Shown: positions 17,312 through 25,381 of the stretch, piece by piece | How positions within the stretch are numbered: position 1 is the first letter of the stretch | Layout: the number at the start of each line of letters is the position of its first letter | Source of the DNA: Burkholderia metallica | GTDB lineage: Bacteria; Pseudomonadota; Gammaproteobacteria; Burkholderiales; Burkholderiaceae | Length of the DNA stretch: 64,000 nt | Reading direction: 5' to 3' | Assembly: GCF_902832845.1 (NCBI RefSeq) | Contig: NZ_CADFDB010000003.1 | Coordinates: 511,265 to 575,264, forward strand | Program-made: the position numbers and the translations under genes | The notes under the pieces: generated by a model | The model's database searches: none | What the model was told of the DNA's origin: nothing | What the model saw: only the letters and a program-made list of their open reading frames with translations

Positions 17312-20305
17312 TTACTGGCACGCTTCGCACTCGTCGAAGCCCGGATCGCCCGGACGCATCGTGCACACCGGACCATCCGCCTCGACCGGCGCGAGTGCCG
17401 GCGCTGCGTTGACCGCGCCCGACGACGCATCGCCGCCCGCCGCACCGAAGCCGCCAGCCGCGCCTTGCGCGCCGCCGCTGCCCGAACCGCCGCCCGTCGG
17501 CACGGCGTTCAGCGCGCCGTGTGCGACCGTCGACTTCTCGACGTGCGTCGCCGCCATCGTGCGGAGGTAGTAGGTCGTCTTCAGGCCGCGCAGCCACGCG
17601 AGCTTGTAGACCTCGTCGAGCTTCTTGCCCGACGCGCCGCCCATGTAGATGTTCAGCGACTGCGCCTGGTCGATCCACTTCTGGCGACGCGATGCCGCTT
17701 CGACCAGCCACGTCGGGTCGACCTCGAACGCGGTCGCGTAGATCGCGCGCAGGTCGGCCGGGATGCGGTCGATGCGCGACAGCATGCCGTCGAAGTACTT
17801 CAGGTCGGCGACCATCACTTCGTCCCACAGGCCGCGCTCCTTCAGGTCGCGCACCAGGTACTCGTTCACCACCGTGAATTCGCCCGACAGGTTCGACTTC
17901 ACGTACAGGTTCTGGAAGGTCGGCTCGATACACGCCGACACGCCGATGATGTTCGAGATCGTCGCCGTCGGCGCGATCGCGACGCAGTTCGAGTTGCGCA
18001 TGCCGTGCGCGGCGATCCGCGAACGCAGCGACGTCCAGTCGAGCGATTCGGACGTGTCGACTTCGACATAGCCGCCGCGCGCTTCCGTCAGCAGCTTCAG
18101 CGTGTCCTGCGGGAGGATGCCGCGATCCCACAGCGAGCCGCGGTAGCTCGAGTAGCGGCCGCGCTCTTCGGCCAGCTCGGTCGACGCGTAGTACGCGTAG
18201 TAGCAGACCGCTTCCATCGAACGGTCGGCGAACTCGACCGCCTCTTGCGACGCGTACGGCGTGCGCAGCAGGTGCAGGCAGTCCTGGAAGCCCATGATGC
18301 CCATGCCGACCGGGCGGTGCTTCAGGTTCGAGTTACGCGCCTTCGGCACCGCGTAGTAGTTGATGTCGATCACGTTGTCGAGCATGCGCATCGCGACGCT
18401 GATCGTACGCTTGAGCTTGTCGTGGTCGAGCGCGTAGCTGCCGTCGGCCTGCTTCACCAGGTGGGCGACGAGGTTCACCGAGCCGAGGTTGCACACCGCG
18501 ATTTCGGTGTCGCTCGTGTTCAGCGTGATTTCCGTGCACAGGTTCGACGAATGGACGACGCCGACGTGCTGCTGCGGCGAGCGCACGTTGCACGGATCCT
18601 TGAACGTGATCCACGGGTGGCCCGTCTCGAACAGCATGCCGAGCATCTTGCGCCAGAGCTGCTGCGCCGGGATCTTCTTGAACAGCTTGATCTCGCCGCG
18701 CGCGACCTTGTCTTCGTAAGCCGTGTAAGCCTTCTCGAAGTCCGCGCCGAACTTGTCGTGCAGGTCCGGGCAGGTCGACGGCGAGAACAGCGTCCAGTCG
18801 GCGCCTTCCATCACGCGCTTCATGAACAGGTCGGGAATCCAGTTCGCCGTGTTCATGTCGTGCGTCCGGCGGCGATCGTCACCGGTGTTCTTGCGCAGCT
18901 CGAGGAACTCCTCGATGTCGAGGTGCCACGATTCGAGGTACGCGCAGACCGCGCCCTTGCGCTTGCCGCCCTGGTTCACCGCGACGGCCGTGTCGTTCAC
19001 GACCTTCAGGAACGGAACCACGCCTTGCGACTTGCCGTTCGTGCCCTTGATATGCGAGCCGAGTGCGCGCACGCGCGTCCAGTCGTTGCCGAGGCCGCCC
19101 GCGAACTTCGACAGCAGCGCGTTTTCCTTCAGCGCTTCATAGATGCCGTCGAGATCGTCGGCGACCGTCGTCAGGTAGCACGACGACAGCTGCGAGCGGT
19201 GCGTGCCCGAGTTGAACAGCGTCGGCGTCGAGCTCATGAAGTCGAAGCTCGACAGCACGTTGTAGAACTCGATCGCGCGCGTTTCGCGGTCGATCTCGTT
19301 CAGCGACAGGCCCATTGCGACGCGCATGAAGAATGCCTGCGGCATTTCGATGCGGGTGCCGTCGACGTGCAGGAAGTAGCGGTCGTACAGCGTCTGCAGG
19401 CCGAGGTAGCCGAACTGCAGGTCGCGGTTCGCGTCGAGCGCTTCGCCGAGACGCTTCAGGTCGAACTGCAGCAGCTTGTCGTCGAGCAGGCCGGCGTCGA
19501 CGCCGCGCTTCAGGAACTGCGGGAAGTATTCCGCGTAGCGGGTCGACATCTCGGCCTGGACGACTTCCTCGCCGAGGATCTCGCGACGGATCGTGTGCAG
19601 CAGGATGCGGGCCGTGACCTGGCTGTAGGCCGGGTCCTTTTCGATCATCGTGCGCGCAGCCAGGATCGCCGAGTCGTAGACCTGGCTCATCGGCACGCCG
19701 TCGTACAGGTTCTTCACCGTTTCCGCGACGATCGGGTCAGGGTTAACCGCAGCGCCGAGGCCGTCGCACGCCGACACGATCAGTGCGCGCAGCGCGTTCA
19801 GGTCGAGCGGACGCGTGACGCCGTTGTCGACGACGTTGATGCCGGTGCTCGCGTCGCCGCCCGCTGCCGCGGCTTCCTCGCCCGCATGCTGACGCTCGAG
19901 GTGACGCTTCTCGCGATACAGCACGTACGCACGCGCGACGTTGTGCTCGCCGCCGCGCATCAGCGCGAGTTCGACCTGGTCCTGGATGTCTTCGATATGG
20001 AACGTACCGCCGTTCGGGCGGCTGCGCACGAGCGCGCGCACGACGTTGTGCGTCAGCTGTTCGACCTGCTCGCGTACGCGCGCCGATGCCGCGCCCTGCC
20101 CGCCGTTGACGGCCAGGAAAGCCTTGGTCACCGCGATCGCGATCTTCGAGGGTTCGAACGACACCACGCTGCCGTTGCGGCGGATCACCTTGTAGTCGGC
20201 GAACGTGGCCTGCGGCGCGAGCGCCTTCGCGCCCTGTTCGGTCCCGCCGAGCGGACGGCTCGAGGCGCTCTCGTACTGGGACGTCGCGTTGTCGGTGGTT
20301 TGCAT
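17312..20305 (-). CDS. nrdA: Ribonucleoside-diphosphate reductase class Ia, alpha subunit
   Basis: This is the catalytic subunit for deoxyribonucleotide synthesis. The protein is 997 residues, longer than E. coli NrdA (761). The extra length is mainly a longer N-terminal region around an ATP-cone (YKVIRRNGSVVSFEPSKIAIAV near residues 30-51) and a Gly/Ala-rich linker near the C-terminus. Catalytic residues are recognisable: the Cys in SQLSSCYL, the NLCTEI motif and AVCNLGS. The C-terminal CEAC redox pair, three residues from the end, is intact. The ATG at 20305 has AGGAGC upstream. It is probably repressed by NrdR (see 20593-20639). Confidence 0.97.
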   Translation of the reverse strand: MQTTDNATSQYESASSRPLGGTEQGAKALAPQATFADYKVIRRNGSVVSFEPSKIAIAVTKAFLAVNGGQGAASARVREQVEQLTHNVVRALVRSRPNGGTFHIEDIQDQVELALMRGGEHNVARAYVLYREKRHLERQHAGEEAAAAGGDASTGINVVDNGVTRPLDLNALRALIVSACDGLGAAVNPDPIVAETVKNLYDGVPMSQVYDSAILAARTMIEKDPAYSQVTARILLHTIRREILGEEVVQAEMSTRYAEYFPQFLKRGVDAGLLDDKLLQFDLKRLGEALDANRDLQFGYLGLQTLYDRYFLHVDGTRIEMPQAFFMRVAMGLSLNEIDRETRAIEFYNVLSSFDFMSSTPTLFNSGTHRSQLSSCYLTTVADDLDGIYEALKENALLSKFAGGLGNDWTRVRALGSHIKGTNGKSQGVVPFLKVVNDTAVAVNQGGKRKGAVCAYLESWHLDIEEFLELRKNTGDDRRRTHDMNTANWIPDLFMKRVMEGADWTLFSPSTCPDLHDKFGADFEKAYTAYEDKVARGEIKLFKKIPAQQLWRKMLGMLFETGHPWITFKDPCNVRSPQQHVGVVHSSNLCTEITLNTSDTEIAVCNLGSVNLVAHLVKQADGSYALDHDKLKRTISVAMRMLDNVIDINYYAVPKARNSNLKHRPVGMGIMGFQDCLHLLRTPYASQEAVEFADRSMEAVCYYAYYASTELAEERGRYSSYRGSLWDRGILPQDTLKLLTEARGGYVEVDTSESLDWTSLRSRIAAHGMRNSNCVAIAPTATISNIIGVSACIEPTFQNLYVKSNLSGEFTVVNEYLVRDLKERGLWDEVMVADLKYFDGMLSRIDRIPADLRAIYATAFEVDPTWLVEAASRRQKWIDQAQSLNIYMGGASGKKLDEVYKLAWLRGLKTTYYLRTMAATHVEKSTVAHGALNAVPTGGGSGSGGAQGAAGGFGAAGGDASSGAVNAAPALAPVEADGPVCTMRPGDPGFDECEACQ

Positions 20306-20348
20306 GTGCAAAGCTCCTGGTGTTGGATGGTGCGGAGAGAACCGCGGA

Positions 20349-20459
20349 TTAAAACGAACGCTGCGCAACGCGGTGCGCGAGCGGTAAGAGGCGAGCGATG
20401 CGCCGGGGAAGCCGGTTCGGTCGATGCGCGACAACCGATCCGGTCGTGTGCTTCGTCAT
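20349..20459 (-). CDS. Possible 36-codon leader ORF of nrdA
   Basis: The frame encodes a basic 36-residue peptide (MTKHTTGSVV at the start, 7 Arg). It begins with ATG preceded by GGCAGGG at a normal ribosome-binding distance, and it ends 43 bases before the nrdA ATG. It would lie inside the predicted nrdA transcript. I have no homology or codon evidence, and chance is a real alternative in GC-rich DNA. Confidence 0.25.
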   Translation of the reverse strand: MTKHTTGSVVAHRPNRLPRRIARLLPLAHRVAQRSF

Positions 20460-20592
20460 GTATACCCTGCCCCGTCGATGTTCGCTGCGCTGATCGCGAC
20501 GTCCGGACCGCCCGGCCTGACACGTCGCCCTGAGAACCCTGTCCGCCGGCGTTGGCCGCCGGCCGGCGCCGCTCGGGTTTCCCCTGCGACAC

Positions 20593-20639
20593 ACACTATA
20601 TCTAGTACAGAACCGCTCAACTGGCACCAAGTATAGTGG
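20593..20639 (-). promoter_or_regulatory. Pair of NrdR-box-like operators upstream of nrdA
   Basis: The site at 20593-20608 (core CTATATCTAG) matches the NrdR-box consensus acaCwAtATaTwGtgt closely. A second, weaker site at 20624-20639 (core CCAAGTATAG) retains the half-site TATAGTG. The cores are 31 bases apart, three helical turns, as is usual for paired NrdR boxes. The second overlaps the predicted -10 box. NrdR with ATP/dATP would repress from here. Confidence 0.72.
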
Positions 20640-20657
20640 ACATTCGGACGAGGTCAA
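20630..20657 (-). promoter_or_regulatory. Sigma70-type promoter of nrdA
   Basis: On the minus strand TTGACC (20657-20652) and TATACT (20635-20630) are separated by 16 bases. Both boxes match the consensus in five of six positions. The predicted start near 20622 gives an untranslated leader of about 315 bases. The -10 box lies inside the second NrdR-like site. Confidence 0.72.
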
Positions 20658-20756
20658 AACGGATAATTTGAGACGAAGGTCTTGACATCGCTCGCGCGCA
20701 GACACGGCAAGGCATTGGTCGGAGAAAAAAATTTCTCCGGTCAAAAAACCCCGCGA

Positions 20757-21347
20757 TCAGTGCTGACGGAAAGGAAAGTATTCGGCGGAAAAACCGGCAT
20801 CGCTCGCGAAGCGTTGCCAATCGAAATGCGGGCCCGGGTCGGTCTTGCGGCCCGGTGCGACGTCCGAGTGTCCCGCGAATGCGTCGACCGGATAGCGGGC
20901 GACGAGCGCGCGGGAGAGCGCGGCGAGCGTCGCGTACTGCGCCGCCTCGAACGGCACGTCGTCCGCGCCTTCGAGCTCGACGCCGATCGAGAAGTCGTTG
21001 CAGCGCGGCCGGCCGAAGAACTCGGACGAGCCCGCATGCCACGCGCGCTCGTCGCACGACACGAACTGCACGAGCTCGCCGCTGCGGCGGATCAGGAAGT
21101 GCGCGGACACGCGTACGCCGCGCAGGTGGCTCTGGTAATAGGGGTGCGCATCGCAGTCGAGGCGATTGAGGAACAGCGCCTCGATCGCGTCGCCGCCGAA
21201 CTCGCCGGGCGGCAGGCTGATGTTGTGGACCACCACGAGCGTCGGCACCGCGCCCGCGGGCCGCACCTCGAAGTTCGGCGACGGCGCATGGCGCGCTTCG
21301 CGCACCCAGCCGTTCGCGTCGACCGACAGCGGCGCCGCGTCGCTCAT
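20757..21347 (-). CDS. ampD: 1,6-anhydro-N-acetylmuramyl-L-alanine amidase
   Basis: This cytosolic zinc amidase removes the stem peptide from anhydro-muropeptides during murein recycling. Its loss typically derepresses AmpR-controlled beta-lactamases. The protein is 196 residues. Zinc ligands are visible as the His in VVVHNISLPPG and in GHSDVAPGRKTDPGPHF, where the Asp completes the site. The ATG at 21347 overlaps the stop of the upstream gene by four bases. A symmetric hairpin GGAGAAA/TTTCTCC at 20721-20738 lies downstream, with a T-run before rather than after it. Confidence 0.95.
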   Translation of the reverse strand: MSDAAPLSVDANGWVREARHAPSPNFEVRPAGAVPTLVVVHNISLPPGEFGGDAIEALFLNRLDCDAHPYYQSHLRGVRVSAHFLIRRSGELVQFVSCDERAWHAGSSEFFGRPRCNDFSIGVELEGADDVPFEAAQYATLAALSRALVARYPVDAFAGHSDVAPGRKTDPGPHFDWQRFASDAGFSAEYFPFRQH

Positions 21348-21661
21348 CGCGCGTCGCGACCGCTCGTACGCGCGGCGTGGCGCTGCGCGTGCTCGGCGCT
21401 GCAGAAGTAGTCGCCGCCCGCGGCGACGGCGTCGCCCTTCGGCGCATGCACGCCGCATTCGGCACAGCGCACCATCGGCTCGGGCAGCGAGCGCGTGCCG
21501 CCGTTCGGGCGCGCGGCGCCCGCGCTACCGGCGCCGGGCATGCCGTCGTCACCCGGGCCGCGGCCGGTGCGCGCCTGCGCGTGCTCCTGGGCCTGGCGCA
21601 GCTTGCGCGCGATCCACGAACCCGCGAAGAAAAGAAGAATCAGGAGAAGAATCTGTCGCAT
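21344..21661 (-). CDS. Small membrane-anchored Cys-motif protein (PP0621-like)
   Basis: The protein is 105 residues. An N-terminal membrane helix (MRQILLLILLFFAGSWIARK) is followed by a Gly/Ala-rich linker. A short C-terminal zinc-binding-like motif has CAECG, FC and EH residues (VRCAECGVHAP then YFCSAEHAQRHA). The resemblance is to the PP0621 family of pseudomonads, of unknown function. It overlaps ampD by four bases and follows the YpjD-like gene after 13 bases, so the three probably form one operon. Confidence 0.8.
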   Translation of the reverse strand: MRQILLLILLFFAGSWIARKLRQAQEHAQARTGRGPGDDGMPGAGSAGAARPNGGTRSLPEPMVRCAECGVHAPKGDAVAAGGDYFCSAEHAQRHAARTSGRDAR

Positions 21662-21674
21662 CGGAAACCTGCGG

Positions 21675-22568
21675 TCAAACCACGGAACGGTGCAGCAGCA
21701 CCTCGAAAACGAACCGGCTGCCGACATACGCGAGCAGCAGCGCGGCGAACGACACGAGCACCCAGCGCGCCGCACCGCGGCCACGCCAGCCCGACGTCTT
21801 GCGAGCGACCAGCAGGCCGCCGAACATCAGCCACGACAGGATCGCGAAGACGGTCTTGTGGTCGAGCCGCAGCGCGCGCGCGTCGACCTGCTCGCTGAAC
21901 AGGATGCCCGACGCGAGCGTCAGCGTGAGCAGCACGAAGCCGGCGCCGATCAGGCGGAACAGCAGCTTCTCGAGCGTGAGCAGCGGCGGCAGCGTTTCGA
22001 GCCAGCTCGCGATCCAGCCCGTCGAGCCTTCGCGCCCACCGCTTCTCAGCGACTGCAGCCGCCGCTCGACCATCAGCATCAGGACCGCGTGCAGCGCGGC
22101 GATCGCGAACAGGCCGTACGCGATGTTCGCGATCAGGAAGTGCAGCTTGAACAGCGGCGCTGCGGCATAAGGAAGCACCCGCACGCCGCCGAACACGAGC
22201 GGCAGCAGCGACGCGCCGCAGGCGAGCGGCAGCACCAGCAGGCGCAGGCTGTCGAGCGGGAAGAAGAAGCTCTCGATCCAGTAGATGCCGGCGCCGAGCC
22301 AGAACATCGCGGACAGCGCGAACGCGAAGCCGAACACCATCGCGTCGTTCGGGAAAATCGTCATGTGGAGCAGCACGCCGTGCGCGACGAGCGCGGCAAA
22401 CAGCAGCGCGCGGCCGGCCCCGCTCATCCCGGACGCGGCGGACGCGGGAACCGGCACGGCCGGCACGCTCGCGACGAGCGGCGTCGCGCCCTGGCGGTGC
22501 GTGCGCCAGCCTGCAACGGCGAGGCCGCCGTACAGGAATGCGGTGAGGGCATACAGTACAATATCCAT
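21675..22568 (-). CDS. Cytochrome c assembly-type integral membrane protein (YpjD/CcsA-like)
   Basis: The protein is 297 residues with about eight predicted membrane helices, consistent with the CcmC/CcsA/HemX superfamily. His residues in the helices could bind haem, but the full WWD motif of haem handlers is not evident. The E. coli relative YpjD (CorB-associated) has no well-proven function. The start MDIVLYALTAF is preceded by a 89-base divergent spacer shared with ffh. This ypjD-ffh divergence is common in proteobacteria. Confidence 0.85.
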   Translation of the reverse strand: MDIVLYALTAFLYGGLAVAGWRTHRQGATPLVASVPAVPVPASAASGMSGAGRALLFAALVAHGVLLHMTIFPNDAMVFGFAFALSAMFWLGAGIYWIESFFFPLDSLRLLVLPLACGASLLPLVFGGVRVLPYAAAPLFKLHFLIANIAYGLFAIAALHAVLMLMVERRLQSLRSGGREGSTGWIASWLETLPPLLTLEKLLFRLIGAGFVLLTLTLASGILFSEQVDARALRLDHKTVFAILSWLMFGGLLVARKTSGWRGRGAARWVLVSFAALLLAYVGSRFVFEVLLHRSVV

Positions 22569-22657
22569 GTTCGAAGTTTACACTAGGCCCCCTTCCCGCG
22601 ACGGCTCCCTTTATTCGGTTCCGCCGCGCCTTCGGGCCCCACTGTCCATCGCTCCCC

Positions 22658-24025
22658 ATGCTCGACAATCTCACTCAACGGATGGCGCGCGTCGTCAAGA
22701 CGCTGCGCGGCGAGGCCCGGCTCACCGAGGCGAACACGCAGGAGATGCTCCGCGAGGTGCGTCTCGCGCTGCTGGAAGCCGACGTGTCGCTGCCGGTCGT
22801 TCGCGAATTCATCGCCAAGGTCAAGGAAAAGGCGCTCGGCGAAGAAGTGATCAGCAGCCTGTCGCCGGGCCAGGCGCTCGTCGGCGTGGTCCAGAAGGAA
22901 CTGACCGCCGTGATCGGCGGCGACTACGAGGGCAAGGCCGCCGAGCTGAACCTCGCGGTCACGCCGCCCGCCGTGATCCTGATGGCCGGCCTGCAGGGCG
23001 CCGGCAAGACCACGACCGTCGGCAAGCTCGCGAAGCTGCTGCGCGAGAAGCACAAGAAGAAGGTGCTGACCGTGTCGTGCGACGTGTATCGCCCGGCCGC
23101 GATCATGCAGCTGAAAACGGTGAGCGAACAGGTCGGCGCCGACTTCTTCCCGTCCACGCCGGACCAGAAGCCCGTCGACATCGCGGTCGCGGCCGTCGAC
23201 TGGGCGAAGCGCCACTACCATGACGTGCTGATCGTCGACACGGCCGGCCGCCTCGGCATCGACGAGGCGATGATGCAGGAAATCGCCGCGCTGCACGGCA
23301 CGCTGAAGCCGGCCGAAACGCTGTTCGTCGTCGACGCGATGCTCGGCCAGGACGCGGTCAACACCGCGAAGGCGTTCAACGACACGCTGCCGCTCACCGG
23401 CGTCGTGCTGACCAAGCTCGACGGCGATTCGCGCGGCGGCGCCGCGCTGTCGGTGCGTCACGTCACGGGCAAGCCGATCAAGTTCGTCGGCGTCGCCGAG
23501 AAGCTCGACGGCCTCGAGGTGTTTCACCCCGACCGGATGGCGAACCGGATCCTCGGCATGGGCGACATCCTCGCGCTCGTCGAGGAGGCCCAGCGCGGCG
23601 TCGACGTGCAGGCCGCGCAGAAGCTCGCCGACAAGGTCAAGAAGGGCGGCGATTTCGACCTGAACGATTTCCGCGCGCAGATCTCCCAGATGAAGAACAT
23701 GGGCGGCCTGTCGTCGCTGATGGACAAGCTGCCCGCGCAGTTCCAGCAGGCGGCGGCCGGCGCCGACATGGGCCAGGCCGAGAAGTCGATCCGCCGGATG
23801 GAAGGCATCATCAGCTCGATGACGCCCGCCGAGCGCGCGAAACCCGAAATCATCAAGGCGACGCGCAAGCGCCGCATTGCAGCCGGCGCGGGCGTGCCGG
23901 TGCAGGAAGTCAACCGGATGCTGAACCAGTACGACCAGATGCGTACGATGATGAAGAAGCTGAAGGGCGGCAACATGCAGAAGATGATGCGCGGCCTGAA
24001 GGGCATGATGCCCGGCATGCGCTGA
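22658..24025 (+). CDS. ffh: Signal recognition particle protein
   Basis: It binds 4.5S RNA and hydrophobic signal sequences of nascent proteins and delivers ribosomes to FtsY at the membrane. The protein is 455 residues. The N domain is followed by the G domain with P-loop GLQGAGKTTT near residues 109-118 and DTAGR near 193. The C-terminal M domain is Met-rich (KKLKGGNMQKMMRGLKGMMPGMR region), as expected for RNA and signal binding. The ATG at 22658 gives MLDNLTQRMARV, the conserved N-terminus. Confidence 0.98.
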   Translation: MLDNLTQRMARVVKTLRGEARLTEANTQEMLREVRLALLEADVSLPVVREFIAKVKEKALGEEVISSLSPGQALVGVVQKELTAVIGGDYEGKAAELNLAVTPPAVILMAGLQGAGKTTTVGKLAKLLREKHKKKVLTVSCDVYRPAAIMQLKTVSEQVGADFFPSTPDQKPVDIAVAAVDWAKRHYHDVLIVDTAGRLGIDEAMMQEIAALHGTLKPAETLFVVDAMLGQDAVNTAKAFNDTLPLTGVVLTKLDGDSRGGAALSVRHVTGKPIKFVGVAEKLDGLEVFHPDRMANRILGMGDILALVEEAQRGVDVQAAQKLADKVKKGGDFDLNDFRAQISQMKNMGGLSSLMDKLPAQFQQAAAGADMGQAEKSIRRMEGIISSMTPAERAKPEIIKATRKRRIAAGAGVPVQEVNRMLNQYDQMRTMMKKLKGGNMQKMMRGLKGMMPGMR

Positions 24026-24030
24026 TTCCG

Positions 24031-24055
24031 CCCGTCGGCCGGCGCGCGGGTTTTT
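24031..24055 (+). terminator. Weak intrinsic terminator after ffh
   Basis: CCCG at 24031-24034 can pair with CGGG at 24047-24050 around a GC-rich core, followed by five T residues. The stem is short. Confidence 0.45.
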
Positions 24056-24119
24056 GCTGTAGCGCGCGCCCGCCGTTCTGCTTCATTCTTATTTGTATAC
24101 CGACTGCCCGCCAGAACAC

Positions 24120-24671
24120 ATGAACCGCGAAGAAGCCCTCCACATTTTCAGCCACTCCGAAGAGATCGTCTCGGCGGACGCCGTCAACGCGTCGATCTCC
24201 AAGATGGCCGACGCGATCCGCGCCGAGATCGGCGACGCGTTCCCGCTCGTTCTCTCGGTGATGGGCGGCGCCGCGGTGTTTACCGGGATGCTGCTGCCGC
24301 ATCTCGATTTCCCGCTCGAATTCGACTACATCCACCTGACCCGCTACCGCAACACGACGCAGGGCAGCCCGGAGATGCACTGGCGCGTCGCGCCGCGCGA
24401 ATCGGTGAAGGATCGCATCGTGCTCGTGCTCGACGACATCCTCGACGAAGGCGAGACGATGGCCGCGATCCGCGACCGCATCCTCGACATGGGCGCGAAG
24501 CGCTTCATGTCCGCCGTGCTGTGCGAGAAGACGCTCGCGAAGGCGAAGCCGCTGCACCCCGACTTCTGCGGCTTCGCGGTGCCGGACCGCTACGTGTTTG
24601 GCTGCGGGATGGATGCGAAGGGCTACTGGCGCAACCTGCCGACGATCCGCGCGCTCACCACGAACGTCTGA
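24120..24671 (+). CDS. hpt: Hypoxanthine-guanine phosphoribosyltransferase
   Basis: It salvages purine bases to nucleotides using PRPP. The protein is 183 residues. The PRPP-binding motif VLVLDDILDEGET lies near residues 101-113, as in type I phosphoribosyltransferases. The C-terminal half has aromatic residues expected to stack on the base. The assignment to hypoxanthine-guanine rather than another base is based on overall resemblance. The ATG at 24120 is preferred to a TTG nine codons earlier. A strong terminator follows. Confidence 0.85.
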   Translation: MNREEALHIFSHSEEIVSADAVNASISKMADAIRAEIGDAFPLVLSVMGGAAVFTGMLLPHLDFPLEFDYIHLTRYRNTTQGSPEMHWRVAPRESVKDRIVLVLDDILDEGETMAAIRDRILDMGAKRFMSAVLCEKTLAKAKPLHPDFCGFAVPDRYVFGCGMDAKGYWRNLPTIRALTTNV

Positions 24672-24700
24672 GCGCCCCGCTGCGCACGATATAAATAGCA

Positions 24701-24737
24701 AGCGGCGCTCCGGTTTCCCGGAGCGCCGCTTTTTTTA
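24701..24737 (+). terminator. Intrinsic terminator after hpt
   Basis: A perfect 13-bp stem (24701-24713 with 24718-24730) has a four-base loop and is followed by a run of eight T residues ending at 24737. The minus side has no T-tract, so it serves mainly hpt. Confidence 0.93.
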
Positions 24738-24757
24738 CGGACGCGCGCCGCCTTGCC

Positions 24758-25360
24758 CTACAGCTGGTGCACGAACGCGCGGATGCCGCCCAGCATCATC
24801 TCGACCGAAATCGCGACGAGCACGAGGCCCATCAGCCGCTCGAACGCGGCGACGGTCCGCTCGCCGATCCATTGCTGGATGCGCTCGGCCAGCACCAGCG
24901 TCACCGCGCAGACGATCATCGTGACGGTCAGCGCGCCGACCCACTCGAGCATCTTGCCCGGCGCTTGCGACGTCAGCAGCATCACCGTCGCGAGCGCGGA
25001 CGGCCCGGCAAGCGCCGGAATCGCCAGCGGCACGATGAACGGCTCGCCACCGGCACGCGGATCGTTGCCGAGCGCGCCGTCCGGATGCGGGAAGATCATC
25101 CGCAACGCGATCAGGAACAGCACGATCCCGCCGCCGAGCCGCAGCGACAGGTCGGTGAGGCTCATCATCCGCAGGAAACGGTCGCCGACCAGCATGAAGA
25201 ACAGCAGGATCACGAACGCGATCCCCACTTCACGCAGGATCAGCTTCACGCGCCGCTCGCGCGGCACGTCCCGCATCGCCGAGATGAACAGCGGGATGTT
25301 GCCGAGCGGATCGGTGATCAACACCAGGAGCACGGTGGCCGACAGGAAGGTGTATTCCAC
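24758..25360 (-). CDS. MarC-family integral membrane protein
   Basis: The protein is 200 residues with about six membrane helices. Segments such as LVLITDPLGNIPLFI at the N-terminus and VPLAIPALAGPSALAT near residue 109 are typical of the MarC/UPF0056 family. MarC was once linked to multiple antibiotic resistance, but that role has been questioned and the function is unknown. It follows proS on the same strand after 21 bases, so it may be cotranscribed with it. Confidence 0.88.
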   Translation of the reverse strand: MEYTFLSATVLLVLITDPLGNIPLFISAMRDVPRERRVKLILREVGIAFVILLFFMLVGDRFLRMMSLTDLSLRLGGGIVLFLIALRMIFPHPDGALGNDPRAGGEPFIVPLAIPALAGPSALATVMLLTSQAPGKMLEWVGALTVTMIVCAVTLVLAERIQQWIGERTVAAFERLMGLVLVAISVEMMLGGIRAFVHQL

Positions 25361-25381
25361 CGCGTTCCCCGGTCGGTGCGC

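Noticed and set aside
17105-20533. A 1142-codon open frame opposite nrdA
   Set aside because: It is rich in Arg, His, Val and Ala, has no recognisable domain, and mirrors nrdA. Long antisense frames are expected in high-GC DNA.
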